Shown: positions 1 through 10,970, numbered from the stretch's first letter. The stretch: 64,000 bases of DNA from Chara braunii (GCA_003427395.1 BFEA01000304.1:1442157-1506156), one strand, 5' to 3'. Notes: a model not told the origin generated them from the letters alone. Made by a program: numbers and translations.

Positions 1-30
1 ATATAAATGGAAGTAGTCTGGGCAAGCTGA

Positions 31-275
31 GCATTGTTTCTAAGTTGAATGGCTCAGTCCCCTGCCCATATATATATATATATATATTATAACAAAGTCA
101 TAAATTATTAAACTTTGAATACTAAACATTTCAGGGCGACTAAACATTGTTTCTAAGCTGAATAGTCTAGTCATGTGCCCAAAGAAGAGAGAAGTAGTTG
201 TGCAACTTGTTCGTGTATATCTTAAGGCATGTTAGACATTGTTTCTAAGTTGAATGGTCTAGCACCATACCATAT
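31..275. repeat. Degenerate tandem repeat, three copies
   Basis: The core ACATTGTTTCTAAGTTGAAT recurs near 31, 142 and 234, each time followed by a GTCTAG- or CTCAGTC-like stretch. Spacing is about 110 and 92 bases. A short (AT)n run lies at 68-87. No coding potential is visible. It sits beside the repeat block at 560-1075 and may belong to the same AT-rich array. Confidence 0.5.
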
Positions 276-559
276 GTAAGTTGGGTACAATGGATAAATC
301 ATCTGACGGTTTCAAAAACTAATCTATGAGGATTTGACTTGGGGAATGGTGATAGTACTTACCAATGTGGTTTGACCTTGCATGTGACTGAGTGAGATAA
401 TTACTTAGTATGAGTTTCATTTTGATAGGTAGTTACTTCAGTTGCTCGCCACGTGCTAGAGTAAGAGGAGTTAGATCAATTCCTGCATTTTCTAAGTGAA
501 ATGTTTTTTACTTAGGATCATTTATTATACTTGGTCTTGTATAAATTTTGGTAAGCTAT

Positions 560-1075
560 TTTCTTTACGGGAAGCGCTCCCGAAATTTCTACAAAGTCTA
601 GGAGTTAGTCAAATTTTGACTTTTCAAAATAAATGGCTTAGTAAAAATTTGAAAAGTCTTATTTTATAAAGGGAGTGCTGCCAAAATTTTTACTAATTCA
701 GAGAGTTAGAAAAAATTGGAGCTTGAGGAGTCAAAGTTACTATTTAGATCCTAAACTTAACTTTTTATAAATTTTGGAAAGCTACATTGTCTACGGCAAG
801 CGCTGCCGAAATTTCTACAAATCTAAGAAGTTCGTTAAATTTTGTCTGGATATAACTCATGTCTTATGTTTGAGTTTATATCTGACTAGTATAAATCTGG
901 GAAGTCTAACTTTCTAAAGGAGATGCTGCTCAATTTTTTACTAATTTAGGAAGTTCGACAAAAAATGACTTTCTAGAGTTGAAAATTATTTCAGTTATTC
1001 ATATTTGAGCTAATATAAATTATGAAAAAGGCTCTTTTCCTACAAGAAGCGCTACCAAAATTTGCTTAGTTTAGT
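560..1075. repeat. Degenerate tandem repeat, five copies of about 120 bp
   Basis: A core resembling CAAGCGCTGCCGAAATTT followed by CTACAAA(G)TCTA-GAAGTT recurs near 571, 671, 796, 917 and 1045, so the period is roughly 100-128 bases. Copies are diverged but keep the GCGCTGCCGAAAT heart. A similar core, GCAGCATTTGCC, occurs on the opposite strand orientation at 5627-5960, on the other side of the Gag-like pseudogene. Confidence 0.55.
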
Positions 1076-2568
1076 GAAGATAAATTATATTTTGACATGT
1101 GGCGATATTAGAATCCACTCTGTATGGGGAGATTATGCCAAAGGTCTATCTCTGCCTTGGACACTGACTTAGGAGTAGACTTAGACTTAGTTGACAAACA
1201 AGTTTAAGTAAGAATGTATTATGGAGATTTATTCTCCATACACTAATGATATAGCTTGGGGGGTGACCTGTCTTATGTTACAGGTCCTCTTGATCGTGAT
1301 ACAGGATTTCGATTCAATTCAACCTGATCCCATGAGGATCACTTTCTGTTATCACTGATAACATGTCGGTTGTCGATTCGTTGGTTTGCGACTGAACTCC
1401 AATCCACTCTCGTTACCCAATTTAAAATATTTTAACCCTGGTGATTTTATTGTGTTATTATGGTTTGCACCCGGACCTGTATTGAATAACCATTTAACAA
1501 AGGTACGGACTATTTTTTTTGGAAGGTTGGACAAAGGCTGGGGTTCGCATGACTAAAGCAAGGGGTATGAGTATAGAGAATGGTTGAACTTGACCCCATG
1601 TACTGTGTGAACTTTTGGTTGATTCTTTGATGTGATTTGCATGTACGTTTTGTAGTTCGGACTTTAGAATTGTCTGTCTGCGATCACATACATATATATG
1701 GTTGAGAAGAGTCTCACTGTGATTGTGAGAAGTGATCGTCACATATTTATTTCCCTCTATATATATACGTACATACTTATGTTTGAGTGTTCGCGTAGCC
1801 TAAAGAGCCCACGCTTGAGAGAGGAAATAAGACTCCCTTCTTTTATCATTTTTTTTGTTTCTTAGAGTTTCTTGGTCGGACATTGGTCCTGGGTCTGGAT
1901 TCGAGGTCCTTGTCCAGGACATCCGAGGTCCTAGACTCCACGTGGAAGGGATCACCCCTCGCGCAGAGCCTATTTTCCCTATCCACCGGGACACTCAGCC
2001 TAAAGACCAAAGGTGCTGAGGGGGTCGGACGACTATTCCTTCAGACGTGCAATATCGTAAAGGGTTTGACCCTCACGATACTTCGAGACTGACACTTGAG
2101 TGTCATAAGCGGTACTCAGATCCACGAGGGACCGCTTGATTATGAACATTACATACTACGTCATCATTTCGACTGCTTGCGTATTCATGCATTGCTTGTC
2201 GATATGAGAAGACCCTACATTTGTGCGGTTTTATACTAAGTGTCACGTGTGTCGCCTATCCGACTTTTCACGTCGGAAGGTTATGGGATGATTACTGAAG
2301 GGACTAGGATTGTTTGGGTTGTTTTGTGTTGTGTAGTTTCGTGTGTGTGTGCGAGTGTTTTATCTTAAATTTTATGTTTCAAGTGTGGTATAACGTGTGG
2401 TAAGTGGGATGCGTCTTAGTCGACCGACGACGAATCTCGCTTGGGACTTCAGCCCCCAGCGCGTCGGTTTGCGTGCGGGTCCGATAGAGGAGTGGGATCA
2501 CACGTGCCCCCTATGCTATAGCGAACGAGAAACATCCTCAGCTGGTCCACCTCTGCGATTGTAACTGA
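1076..2568. other. No gene recognised
   Basis: This stretch has only short open frames in all six frames and no motif I recognise. It becomes more GC-rich towards 2400-2500. A small inverted repeat AAGCGGT/ACCGCTT occurs near 2107-2138. It could be the 3' non-coding or LTR part of the element carrying the Gag-like pseudogene, but I could not pair it with a matching copy. Confidence 0.35.
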
Positions 2569-2976
2569 TTAACTTTCGTAATGTGAACTGGTAGGTCGGT
2601 GGGGATACGCCCACCGAAGGGAGGTGAGGGCTTCTGCAGGTGGAGGTAAGTTGTACCTCGCGTTGACCCTATCATGTCGTAGGGGATCGCAAGAGGTATG
2701 GATGGCGCACTCGGCTGGAGTGGCTTGCGGAAGCTCCATGTGTATCGCGAGGTAGACCAACTCATGCGTGACGTGGTCGGGAGGGTCCCGCACTGTGCGG
2801 GGACCATGCGCTCGACACCGACATGACCAAGGAGTGCGAAGGATAAAGTGGTACCCAGTCTCCAACTCGTCGAAGTATGCGGAGGAATGGTAGCGCCGAG
2901 GCGCTTGAGTACTATCCGATGGCTGGAGGATGAGGGAAAAGTGGAGGTCGGGGACCGTCTGGTCGAAGAAGCGCTG
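2569..2976 (-). pseudogene. Unidentified open frame, possibly part of a retroelement
   Basis: On the minus strand an open frame of about 135 codons runs from just after an in-frame TAG near 2979 to a TAA at 2569. It begins RFFDQTVPDLHFSLIL and includes YFDELETGYHF. The composition looks protein-like: balanced, with aromatic residues and few low-complexity runs. Two TAG codons upstream close the frame, and no ATG near its left edge gives a convincing start. It lies downstream of the Gag-like pseudogene on the same strand, so it may be a decayed later part of the same element. I do not recognise the family. It could also be chance, since an overlapping frame on the same strand is open for 201 codons. 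Confidence 0.22.
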
Positions 2977-3441
2977 CGTCTAGGATAACGGAGATAGGAG
3001 GAGAGCGAGACCCAGAGGTAGCTAGGCGAGCTTCCTCCACCATGTGAGGTTGAACGAAGAGTCCCTGCGAGCCAGAATCCCATCAAGCGAGGTACACCCT
3101 TATAGATGTCCCCAAGCGGATATGAATGATGATGAGGGTGCAATCAGGGTCAAAGAGCAGAGTGAGAAGACGACACGGGACGTTGGTGTGTCTCATGAGC
3201 CGCTCCTGACGAGCCTGAAGAATGCCTAAATCCAAGAGAGATGACACAACGTTATCGCTACCAATTGAGAGCTACAACGAGTTGTGCGAATGGCGCGACG
3301 CATCGGAAGTCCCGGAGGGGGAGGACTACATGTGGCGGTCTGCTGTGGGGCAGACAGTACCTCCACAGACGGGGGGGCAGAGAGAACTGCATCTGTCGTG
3401 TCCTGAGGGTCCTCTGGTGGGGTAGCCAAAGCGGAAAACCG

Positions 3442-3647
3442 CGACTCGGTAGCTACGTGGGAGACCTCAACGGTACACCGCACGGTGGTTAGTTGGGTGG
3501 GGCTGGTCAGGTGGGGCCGGGGAGGGGCTGAGATCGACGCTGACGAGAAATATCAACATAGTGTCAATCGAGGGCGGTATGGTATGGACACCGTGAGGAG
3601 GTCGAGGGTCGGGGGACGACTCGGTAGCTACGTGCGAGGCCTCAACG
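3442..3647. repeat. Direct repeat of about 30 bp
   Basis: CGACTCGGTAGCTACGTG followed by a GAGGCCTCAACG-like end occurs at 3442 and 3617, 175 bases apart. On the minus strand both copies encode a V-E-(V/A)-S-H-V-A-T-E-S peptide. This points to an internal duplication in the region downstream of the Gag-like frame. Confidence 0.5.
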
Positions 3648-5397
3648 AAGGCAACCGCGACGAGCCTCGAGGGCAGTGTGCTCCTTAGGGGATAAAGCTC
3701 CGCGAGGAGGGACAGAACCCTGCGGGAGGTCTGTTTGAGGAACCGTGAACGTGCGGGGGCCAGCCAGTGCAATCCGACTGTGCGTACAACCTATGGCGGA
3801 TATGGCTATCTGCAGGTGCTCGACCATCGGGACAGTGTCGTCATCCAAGTGATATTGGATGATGTCTCGGAGCTCGATGTCCTCGGAGGTGTCCCCAAAG
3901 GTAGGGTCAAGCTCGATCGAGGCGTCCTCGTCGTACTCTAGAGAATTGTAGCTCCGAGAGAATAACGTGCCGTAGCAGTCATGGATGAACGTGGTGAAAT
4001 CCACAAGAGTGGGATCCTCACCTGAGCGAGTACTATGGGTATAATAGTTCTCCCATGCGGAGAACGCGCTGCCTCACAATTTAGTTGCGAGCGTGGAGTA
4101 CCACAAAGCCTGACTAGTGTTAGTCAGTGTCAGCGCACGTGTGGCAGCCTGCAACCAGTGCGACACACACATTGTACCATCGTAGTCGGGTATGTCTGAC
4201 AGACACACAAGGGTGGGACTGCTGTCCTGACGGCGAGGGGAGAGAGGTTGGTGGGCATGCACTGCGGCGACAAATGTCGAGGCCGATGCACAGGTAGAAG
4301 TGGTGGCAGGCTGAGAGTCGGGGCTGCTGGTGGAAGGTCCACCAAACGTGGAGGCAACGACCGCAGCCAACTGTGACGGAGTAGCGAGGTAGGAGGGTAG
4401 AGGGGGGGGAACCGGTCGAGGGAAACGAGCCGACAAGACAAAGGTGGGAGGGGTTGTATAAGAAGAAGAAGGGTTAGCGGCCTGTGAAGGGTGAGGCTGT
4501 CTTAGGGAGAGAATCTCCGCCTGGAGCTGCGACACAGTTACCTGTAGGGTAGCCACCCGCTTGGTGCGCAGGGTTGGAGGTGGAGGAGGCGGAAAGAGTA
4601 CCCTAGCGGGAGGAGGGAGAACTCCGGGCCGTAGTGCCGCGACTGGTGCAGGAAGTTGGGAAGCAACACCGGGGTGGGTCGATAAAACTGTCTGGCCAGA
4701 TACCGTTATCTGGGCGACAACGCATGCGGCAGTGGTCGAAGCGGCACGGGCGGTGGCGGCGGCAGGGGCCAATGGATGTGCCGCAACAGACGGTATGGTC
4801 TGAGTGGCAATAACACTGGCCCGTGGAGGAGGACGAGCCACCAGGTCTCCGTCTTGGGAGTCGTGGAGAGCCAGACTCTGAGCCGGTAGGGGATGGAGTC
4901 TGAGAGAGGTGAGGAGAGCGATGAGGAGAACCCTTGAGGTGATGAACGTCAAGGACCAACATATTGACTTGCCTCTCCAATCGTGCAGGCGCATTGAGTC
5001 ACGCTTGCAGAGGTGCAAGGAGAGACGCAAGAACAACGAGAAGGTCTGTGGGGTCCAGAGAGTACTGACCCTTGACCGTCGGGTGGATGGATGCCTGAGA
5101 GACGGAGGGCGCTGCGACGGTCTCCTCAGCTATAGTCTTGTCCGTGGATAGTGGAGGAAGAGAGGTCGACATGGTGGGAGGTGGGGGGAGAGACGGGTTG
5201 TGGTATGGGGATAAGGGACCACTGGTGAGAGGGAGGGGACCACGAGAGCGGAGTGGGTAGTCGTGGGTCAGCTCGCCCTGTGACCAACGGGTCGCGCGTG
5301 AGATGGTGGCGCGAATCCGGTCGAGGGGAGAGGAGTCGTTCGGGTCTAAAATGCCCGATGGGAGGAGGAGGGAGAGTAGGGGGGTTAGGAGAACCAA
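3642..5397 (-). pseudogene. Gag-like polyprotein of an LTR-type retroelement, broken
   Basis: Read from 5171 (ATG, MSTSLPPLS) leftwards, the frame runs through an acidic N-terminus and a hydrophobic LLVVLASLLAPLQA segment. A stop and a frame change follow near 4880-5036. Then comes a Pro/Ala-rich linker with a short coiled coil (VSQLQAEILSLRQ, about 4510). The last part resembles the retrotransposon Gag capsid fold: PDYDGTMCVSHWLQAA, then GSAFSAWENYY and DFTTFIHDCYGTLF. The frame is continuous from 5036 to 3642 except for one TGA at 4076-4074, where related capsids usually carry Arg; CGA to TGA would explain it. No protease or RT follows on the left, so this is a Gag-only remnant or a non-autonomous element. 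Capsid assignment rests on spacing of the Trp/Leu pattern, not on a search. Confidence 0.5.
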
Positions 5398-5429
5398 AAA
5401 CCCTAGAAAAACCCTAAGAAAACCCTAAC
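5397..5429. repeat. Short telomere-like / telo-box run
   Basis: Three CCCTAA-type units (ACCCTAGAA, ACCCTAAGA, ACCCTAACC) lie immediately upstream of the Gag-like frame when read on its strand. Such telo-boxes are common in plant 5' untranslated regions, so this may be leader sequence, not a real telomere remnant. Confidence 0.45.
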
Positions 5430-5620
5430 CGGGGCTTGGGTGGTTAGGGTAGGGTAGCGACGACGTAATAAAAAAAAAAAGATAGTAACCATGAAGGGGA
5501 GGGGGAAAGAAAATAAAATAAATAGTTAAATTTCGAGATAAAAATAAAAATAAATAAATGAAAAAAATAATTTAAAAAATAAATAAACAAATGCGAAGAG
5601 AAAAGTAATATTTATTTTTT

Positions 5621-5960
5621 TGGAATTTTCGGCAGCATTTGCCTACCCCCCAAGGGGTCAAGAATGTGCCAAGAGGAAGGAGAGACCAAAATAAGCACAC
5701 CAAGGTTCAAAATGCCACAAATTATAAATTTCAGAGAAATAAATAAGGAAATAATAAATAATTAAATAAATGGGGAATTAGAGAGTGAAAAAAAACTAAG
5801 TGTTGGATTTTTTAAAACTTTTGGCAGCATTTCGTTACCCGCATGGGGTCGAAGTGTGCCGGCAAAAGATATGACTAAGTAAAATGAGAGAGAGTAGGGA
5901 GAAAAGAGACAATTTCGGCAACACTTTGTTACCCCCATGGGGTCAAAATGTGCGCTAAGA
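5621..5960. repeat. Degenerate repeat, three copies of a CGGCAGCATTT core
   Basis: The pattern TTTCGGCAGCATTT, then TACCCCCATGGGGTC and AATGTGC, occurs near 5628, 5820 and 5914. Between the copies the DNA is A-rich and non-coding. The core matches, in inverted orientation, the repeats at 560-1075. Confidence 0.5.
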
Positions 5961-6142
5961 GCTGAAATAACTAAGTCCTAAACAAATATAGAGGTGCCGC
6001 AGAAAAAAATGAATTTTTAAAATAAATAAAAAATAAAAATAAGTAGAGGATAAGATAATTCAATTTTTTGAAGAAAAAAGGAAATTTAAATAAAAAAGAA
6101 AGATAAAATAAGAAAAACAGAAAAAAATTGAAGTTGGGGGGG

Positions 6143-6182
6143 NNNNNNNNNNNNNNNNNNNNNNNNNNNNNNNNNNNNNNNN
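6143..6182. other. Assembly gap (40 N)
   Basis: Forty unknown bases directly follow a G run. The sequence on the right side of the gap is chimeric (see next entry). Confidence 0.95.
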
Positions 6183-6246
6183 TACCCTTCTAAATTCATC
6201 CTCTGGGTGGGGTATTACCTGTCTCTTATACACATCTAGATGTGTA
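6183..6246. other. Chimeric artefact: LINE fragment plus Tn5/Nextera junction adapter
   Basis: Bases 6183-6218 are identical to 13791-13826 inside the LINE. They are followed at 6219-6237 by CTGTCTCTTATACACATCT, the Tn5 mosaic end used in Nextera libraries, and at 6238-6246 by AGATGTGTA, the start of its reverse complement. Two head-to-head mosaic ends are the circularisation junction of a Nextera mate-pair library. Local sequence resumes after 6246. This is not genomic. Confidence 0.93.
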
Positions 6247-6568
6247 AAAAAGTGAAGGAGAAAGGAAAGAAATAGGTGAGAGAGACAAAAAAAGTGAAGG
6301 GGGAGATGGGGGAAATAATGGGGTTGTAGTTAGGGGAGAGAAGGGGGGAGAAGAGGGTGAGAGAATGAGAAAGATAGGGATGGGAAAGGTGGGGAGAGGT
6401 AGAAGAAATTAATAGAAGATGGTGAGTGGAGAGGGGAGGAGAGAAAAAGATGGTGGAAGATGAGTGAAGAGGAAGGTGGGAGAAGGGAGTATTGATAAAG
6501 TTAGAAAAGGTGGTGAGAAGATGGAAGGGGGGGAGAGAGAGAGGTGGTGGGAGAGTAGGTTAGTGGGG
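6247..6568. repeat. Long polypurine tract
   Basis: About 320 bases consist almost only of G and A with scattered T, e.g. GGAGAAAGG, GGGGAGATGG and GAGAGAGAGG motifs. No repeat unit is exact. Such tracts can form triplex DNA, and they also attract misassembly. No gene is supported here. Confidence 0.8.
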
Positions 6569-6699
6569 AGTGATATACCATGCTCTTGGTTGGCCAAGAG
6601 CAACAAGATCACCAGAGCCACTGGATCTTGACCTTCAAGATGCTGGCAGCCTGCTGCTGCAACAGAGAAAAAAAAATAAAAAAAAATAGTGGGATTATC

Positions 6700-6912
6700 A
6701 AGTGTTGGCTGAGATCTTGATCAACCACCCTGATTGCTATGATGAGCAGCCCCCTAACCAGGGCGGTCTTCACTGCTGGCAAACTGCTGGTACAACAGTA
6801 CAAAAAATAATAGCCATCATCATCATCGTTATCCGGGTGGGTTGAGATCTTGATCAACCACCCAACTTTCCCTATACTGCAGCCCCCTATCCACGGGGGG
6901 TCTTCACGCTCC
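6700..6912. repeat. Two diverged tandem units of about 134 bp
   Basis: GAGATCTTGATCAACCACCC starts both units, near 6711 and 6845. Each is followed by a CAGCCCCCTA(A/T)CCA-GGG-GGTCTTCAC stretch. A weaker relative (AGATCACCAGAGCCACTGGATCTTG) precedes them near 6606. Confidence 0.5.
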
Positions 6913-7440
6913 ACCGCAAGCTGCCAAGTGGCACAACAGATGGTTACGGGCACAACCACCAGCAGCCACGATGTCTCCCTGCCGGGGGGGGGGGGGAGGC
7001 AATAGCTGCCCGACCGCTGCTGTCGTGCTGGCCGGTGCTCGGCGCCCGCCATGGGGGGGGGTGTAAGCACATTGTGGCCGGTGTGTTACAGTGGTGGCTA
7101 CACATGCGCATGGCTGCCCAGGTTCAGACCCTGGCAGCAACATGCATCCCAAATCTGAATAAAAATAATCCGGGAGCGGACCGGGGTGGGGCATCAGGGC
7201 AACATGGTGCGTGCGTGTGCGGCTTGGCACTGGTGCGCATGCCCATCGTGGATTCCCCTCTCTTTTCTGCCACGTGTCAGCGCCTTGTCACTCCATTGGC
7301 GCTGCACCTTTTTGCCCGCTGTTTGCTCGGAAAACAGCCAAAAAACACCGCAAAAACCCGTTGTCGGGTTTACACCGTTTTTCCACAGGGACGGCCAGGG
7401 CGGGTGGGAGCGAGGAACGTTCTCGCTATGATACCAGTGT

Positions 7441-7790
7441 GCCGGACCCGCCGGGTTGGCGGTCCGTGAGGATGGAGGAGGAGGGTTGACGAAGGAGGAG
7501 GCAGAGATGGAGCTGGAAGGCACCGCGCAACTCCGACGCAGACTCAACATGCACGTACTCCAAGATGTGCAAAAGTGAAGAATGACGAAATACAGACTGC
7601 AGCTGAGGTATATCCCTAACGGACTGACTGGACTGGACTGGACCTGGTACCAGTGGTACCGGGCAGGACTGGACTGGACCGAAAATAGTACACGGCCTGT
7701 GGGGTCAGGCCACGGCCTGGTCCCACTTGCCGAACTGGCAAATAGTCGAATAGGCCAGGGCAGATGGAGGCCCGCTGCAGCGTGGATGCA
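7441..7790. repeat. Dispersed repeat, copy 1 of a 350-bp family
   Basis: It aligns along its length with 11815-12171. Shared landmarks are a GGATCCGCCGG-like start, CCAAGATGTGC, ACAGACTGCAGCTG, a run of TGGACTGGACTGG, GGCCTGTGGGGTCAGGCC, and a CAGGGCAGAT-GAGGCCCGCTGCA end. There is no ORF common to both copies, so it looks non-coding. The class is unknown. Confidence 0.6.
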
Positions 7791-8199
7791 TGTGGGCAAA
7801 AGGCGGTTGGTAAGAGTCTTGGCCAGCATTTACCCTGACCTTTTCCAGACCCCGCCCACTATTGCACCCTCCCTTGCGTGTCCCTCCACATAAACCCATC
7901 CCTGATGGGTGGTCTTGAATGGGTATCTCAATAGTCTCACTGTCACTCGAGCTCCCTTTTGGGGATGGAAGGGACAGTTGAGCTCAGTCCTCAAGTAATA
8001 AGAAGTCTTGTATTTGAAACACCAATGCCACATTTTATGTGTTGTATAGATCATGCACTCTCGCCTCCCTATCCTTTTTTATTTTTATTTTTTTAAGATG
8101 TGTCTCATTATCCTACTAAAGAGGGTGATATAAGCATCCCCCTCTAGTAGGCCAACGACGGGATGCTCCTGTCTATTGGTGGGTTAATGACATTGATGG

Positions 8200-8597
8200 T
8201 TCAGGTGGGTTGGCCTTGGGGGAAATTCAAGGCCAACATGAGGTAATCATCTCTTCTGGCCACGTATGAGGGCATGGGGTCGATGAAATCCACGATGTCA
8301 TATAGTTGTTTAAAATCATGAATGAATGCAGTCTGGATTTCGATTGGGATATGGCGAAACTCTACCCAATGGAATTCATTTATTTATTGTGTCATCTTCT
8401 CCTTTGGTCCCATGGTACGCTGCAGGGTCCATTGGTATATGTGGACTTTTGAGCTCTCACGACATAAAGTTTTCTAGTTATCAATTATCTGTTTGTCCGA
8501 GTCATACATGTACAAAACAAAACACTGTGTTTGAAACCGCCTGTATGGGAAATGAGTCATCAGTCGGCTCTGCACTCCCCTTCCATGTTTCCTAGCG
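8200..8597 (-). pseudogene. Inverted-repeat arm 1 encoding an unknown conserved peptide
   Basis: The minus strand reads NEFHWVEFRHIPIEI, HDFKQLYDIVDFIDPMPSY and DYLMLALNFPQ, ending at a TGA near 8199. The arm is the inverted counterpart of 8873-9265. The peptide differs from the other arm mostly by conservative changes, while bases differ at about a quarter of sites, so the sequence was probably coding in the past. Upstream of NEFH the frame has stops (TAA and TAG). I do not recognise the family; it has no RT, integrase or protease motif. Confidence 0.4.
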
Positions 8598-8872
8598 CCT
8601 TCCCCGACAAGGTGACCTCGCACGGGGGATCTCAGTATTCCGCTGGACAATCTCCCCCAAACTCGAGACTTTTTCATGTCCCACTTTTTCCTTCCGTCTG
8701 AAACAAAGGTGGTAACACCGGGTTGGAAGAAAGTGATGGTCAAAGCACACCCCCAGTAACAGGTCCACGAACAAGGATATGGTATAAATGAAACACAATG
8801 ATAATTGGGCGTTTCATGACGACGCAACATAAAAATCAACCAATGAGAAGATAAGATGGATCGATCGGCGCC

Positions 8873-9265
8873 AGAAAACATTGAAGAGGAGTGCAAAACT
8901 GGCAGACGACTCATTTCTCATACATGTGGTTTCAAACACAATGTTCTGTTCTGTGCATGTATGACTTAGACAAAAAAATAGTTGATCACAAGAAAAGTAA
9001 CGCCACGAGAGCTCGGAAGTCCGCATATACCCATGAACCCTGCAGCGTACCGTGAGACCGGAGGAGAAGACGACACAACAAATGAATGAATTCCATTTGG
9101 TCGAGTTTGCCCATATCCCAATCGAAATTAAGACTGGATTCATTCATGATTTGGGGCAATTGTATGACGTTGTGGATTTCATGGATCCCTTGCCCTCATA
9201 CATGGCCAAAAGGGACAATTACCTCGTGTTGGTTTTAAATGTCCCGCAATTTACACCGTCTACCC
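8873..9265 (+). pseudogene. Inverted-repeat arm 2 encoding the same unknown peptide
   Basis: The plus strand from 9079 reads NEFHLVEFAHIPIEI, HDLGQLYDVVDFMDPLPSY and NYLVLVLNVPQ and stays open to 9474. An in-frame TGA lies about 45 bases upstream of the NEFH codons. With arm 1 it frames a 275-base spacer, so transcription across 8200-9265 would give a hairpin RNA. The sequence after about 9270 (SCVVVHFSFESALDN) is not shared with arm 1 and is probably not part of the same coding unit. Confidence 0.4.
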
Positions 9266-9474
9266 TTGATCGGTTCCACCAGGCTCCAATCTTACCGTCC
9301 CTCTCATGTGTAGTTGTTCATTTCTCTTTTGAGTCAGCGCTAGATAATGCTATTTCTGTTGATTTACACCGTTGTTCAATTCGCCTCACTTCTTCTCGCC
9401 CGTTTCTCCCATGTCTTTCACCCACACTGTCCTCCTTTCTCGAGATGGTCTTCCTTCCGACGAGTTCTGGTTAA

Positions 9475-10070
9475 TTATTATTATTATTTTTTTTATTAAA
9501 GGGCCCAGTGCCCAAGGCTTGTATTGATATTTGAGAACATTAAAGCCGGGGTCCTCACAGTCTACTCGGAGTAACCAACATATGATGACGAGGATGCTAA
9601 ATTTTATGCTAATCATGATCTAAGCAGTCACACTAAGTACTAGCCAATAAGTAAGAGCGATCAGAAACGCTAATCGGAATGTTCTCTACTCAGAACTATA
9701 ACATGGAACCCTATCCTAATTCCAGGTATTTCTACCAATTCCAACAATTGTCATCTGATGTTGTGTTGTGTATCAATCCCACCTCTACCCAGTCTCACAC
9801 CCCATATTTAGCTAAGTTACTGGGCAGCGCTACCCGCCCCAGCTCCAACCATCGTTGACAGGATTATTACCGTTAGTCAAATTAGTGGACTGCCGTTCTC
9901 CATCAACAATCCCCAGATCTCTCTACAAGACCTCAAGCTCCTAGTAATTTTGGCATTAATTCTATCTAGGCAAGTGCACATTCACAACTCAATCAGACAA
10001 TCAATAAAATTGATAGTAATACTTAAAAATAAAGGATTTGATTTAGTTGAGTCCCCAGCAGATGACGTAT
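9475..10070. other. No gene recognised; T-rich patch at its start
   Basis: A TTATTATTATTATTTTTTTTATTAAA-type patch at 9474-9498 is followed by GGGCCCAGTGCCC. This may be a degraded poly(A) tail of a minus-strand retroelement, but no body can be identified. The rest has no coding signal. Confidence 0.3.
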
Positions 10071-10079
10071 CTGATGAGG

Positions 10080-10970
10080 GTGGTGATGATAATGATTGAT
10101 GTCAGTAGATATGGATTCTATTCCTCTTCCCCCCTCTGTTCCTTCTCGCCTTTTGTTGCCTCCGCTGAAATGAACCTCCCTGATGAGTAGTCTTTTTTCA
10201 GCCCCAACCTGGGACAGTCCCACTTACAGCCGTATTCACCATTAGGTCCTACCATTTCCCCCAAAGTATGACCCAATCAAGTTGTTGCCCTAATCTGCCC
10301 CCGCTGGATTATCAGCCCCAGATTAGCACAATCCCCCATCTACTTCCGCTCCTAACAGAGCATTACTTCCCACCTTGCGATGCCCTTATAGAGTTTCAGT
10401 TTTTCCCACCTTTCCCACTTACCTTCTTTCATATTCTAATGAAACGCAATCAGAGGAATTTTTTGAAAAACCTAACGATGTAGATGCTGCTGCTTTTGGT
10501 GATGATATTGATGATGATGACCCTTGATGTAGATTCAACTTCCCTTCTCCTCCCCGGCCTCTTTCTCCCTCTTCCTCTCCTCCTCTCTTTGTGCTGCCCC
10601 CGTTGAGCGGAATCGATATGCAACCAGTTAAATTCCCTCAGCCCCAGCTAGAGAAAGTCATCTCCTCTTCCTTCACTCCCTTGAGTAATCAGTTCCCCCC
10701 ACTAATTATCTCAAGCTAGTTGTGCCATAATCTGCCACCACTGGGATCTTCCCCAGCCCCAAACTAGAACCCTCCCCCTTTTCTGCCTGTACTCCCTCGA
10801 AGGTTATCACCTCCTTCCTTGCGCTTCCTTTGTAGAGTAGAGCTCGCCCCACCTTTAATCCACTTACCTTCTCGCCAGATCTGACTCTAAAGCCTGTGAG
10901 GAGAAATCAACTAGTTAGATGATAGTTATGAAGAATACTAAATAATGATTTATAGACAGATGATGGTGAT
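10080..10970. repeat. Two diverged tandem units of about 415 bp
   Basis: Both units start with a GATGATATTGATGATG-like stretch, then a CT-rich run ending in GCTGCCCCCGTTGA or GTTGCCTCCGCTGA, then CAGCCCCA(A/G)C, AATCTGCC(A/C)CC and a TTTCCCACTTACCTTCT end. Boundaries are near 10080, 10495 and 10965. A further GATGATG-rich piece at 10965-10990 starts a possible third unit. Confidence 0.45.

Noticed and set aside
4074-5036. A 320-codon protein starting MFLRLSLHLC as an independent gene
   Set aside because: Its first 50 residues come from an off-frame stretch; the upstream frame and the continuation beyond TGA 4076 show it is the middle of a Gag-like protein.
5397-5429. Interstitial telomere
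   Set aside because: Only three imperfect CCCTAA-type units; more likely a telo-box leader of the Gag-like gene.
7194-7829. A 211-codon minus-strand open frame
   Set aside because: Overlaps the dispersed repeat at 7441-7790 whose second copy has no corresponding frame.
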